Part shown: one piece after another, positions 60,472 to 60,605 of the stretch
Position numbering within the stretch: position 1 is the first letter of the stretch
Layout: every line of letters starts with the position of its first letter
Assembly (NCBI GenBank): GCA_937951615.1
Contig: CALFBH010000021.1
Location: 1-60,605 of the forward strand
Direction: 5' to 3'
DNA from: an uncultured Saprospiraceae bacterium
GTDB taxonomy: Bacteria > Bacteroidota > Bacteroidia > Chitinophagales > Saprospiraceae
Length of the DNA: 60,605 nt
The notes under the pieces: generated by a model
What the model saw: the letters and a program-made list of their open reading frames with translations, nothing else
Told to the model about the DNA's origin: nothing
The model's database searches: none
Program-made: the position numbers and the translations under genes

Positions 60472-60605
60472 GGCAAACGCATCAAATTAAAAAGCAACCT
60501 GAGTCGTCTGACGATTCAATTTATTCAGGAGTTCATCGTCCTGGAAATCATCATACGTGTGGATAAGCAACCATCGTCAGCCGACTTTTCTTCTTCATTT
60601 TCCAA
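60472..60605. other. Window edge: no confident gene
   Basis: Frames on the minus strand run off the edge (for example one ending DDFQDDELLNKLNRQTTQVA before a stop at 60489-60491), but a stop 30 codons in breaks the frame. It may be the 3' end of a gene beyond the window. Confidence 0.3.

Noticed and set aside
1-60605. tRNA or rRNA genes
   Set aside because: Searched by eye for GTTCGAATCC-type T-arms and conserved rRNA words; none found. A covariance search would be decisive.

Overview
The window is chromosomal DNA of a Bacteroidota bacterium, most likely from the Saprospiria (Lewinella/Haliscomenobacter-like). The evidence is: many exported proteins with type IX secretion (T9SS) C-terminal sorting domains; promoters of the Bacteroidota type (TAnnTTTG as -7 box, sometimes TTTG about 19-20 nt upstream) rather than sigma70 boxes; few Shine-Dalgarno sequences; a DUF5606 protein; a LytTR two-component pair whose sensor carries a periplasmic propeller; and a FabI/L25/Pth core gene set. 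No rRNA, tRNA, CRISPR array, transposase or phage module was seen. Nearly all of the window is gene-dense core and secretome.

Layout. 1-7.1 kb: a propeller lipoprotein, a large outer-membrane porin-like protein, a CoiA-like nuclease, a DUF4058 protein and a choice-of-anchor-B secreted protein. 7.4-15.2 kb: housekeeping genes (fabI, rplY/ctc, pth, a metal-binding HMA protein, an unusual ribulose-phosphate-epimerase/CBS fusion, a DAHP synthase, a GT2 glycosyltransferase, MscS, pcm). 15.5-23.7 kb: secreted proteins, a TPR histidine kinase, DUF5606, sucB and a lipoprotein. 24-36.5 kb: the accessory region, with a thermolysin-like (M4) multidomain protease, a divergent 488-aa helical protein, a toxin-antitoxin pair, gene remnants, a subtilisin-like (S8) protease with three VHL-beta-like repeats, and a tail-fibre-like protein. 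A decayed last exon-sized piece of a second 488-aa-type gene lies beside the S8 operon. 36.7-47 kb: ligA, a 1421-aa PKD adhesin-like protein, small hypotheticals and rnr. 47-60.6 kb: an FAD oxidoreductase of the CrtI/RetSat type, a pseudouridine synthase, pssA, a rhodanese, a DegP-type protease, purS, rsmI, a LytTR regulator/sensor operon with a candidate small RNA gene at its end, an SRPBCC protein and a GNAT acetyltransferase.

The most striking feature is between the genes. At least ten families of imperfect or perfect inverted repeats occur two to four times each in intergenic DNA, several of them between a recognisable promoter and the start codon (fabI, sucB, ligA), so they should be transcribed as 5' leaders. 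Two perfect 54-56 nt palindromes differ from each other only by changes that are mirrored in both arms. Two exported-protein genes share a conserved upstream module centred on CTTTACCCATTGGTAAAG. Beside the LytTR regulator gene lie three TTCAG-type direct repeats at exact 21-bp phasing, upstream of a perfect -7 box and a terminator that would delimit a ~190-nt transcript with a 16-codon reading frame. These last two are the best candidates for undescribed regulatory systems.
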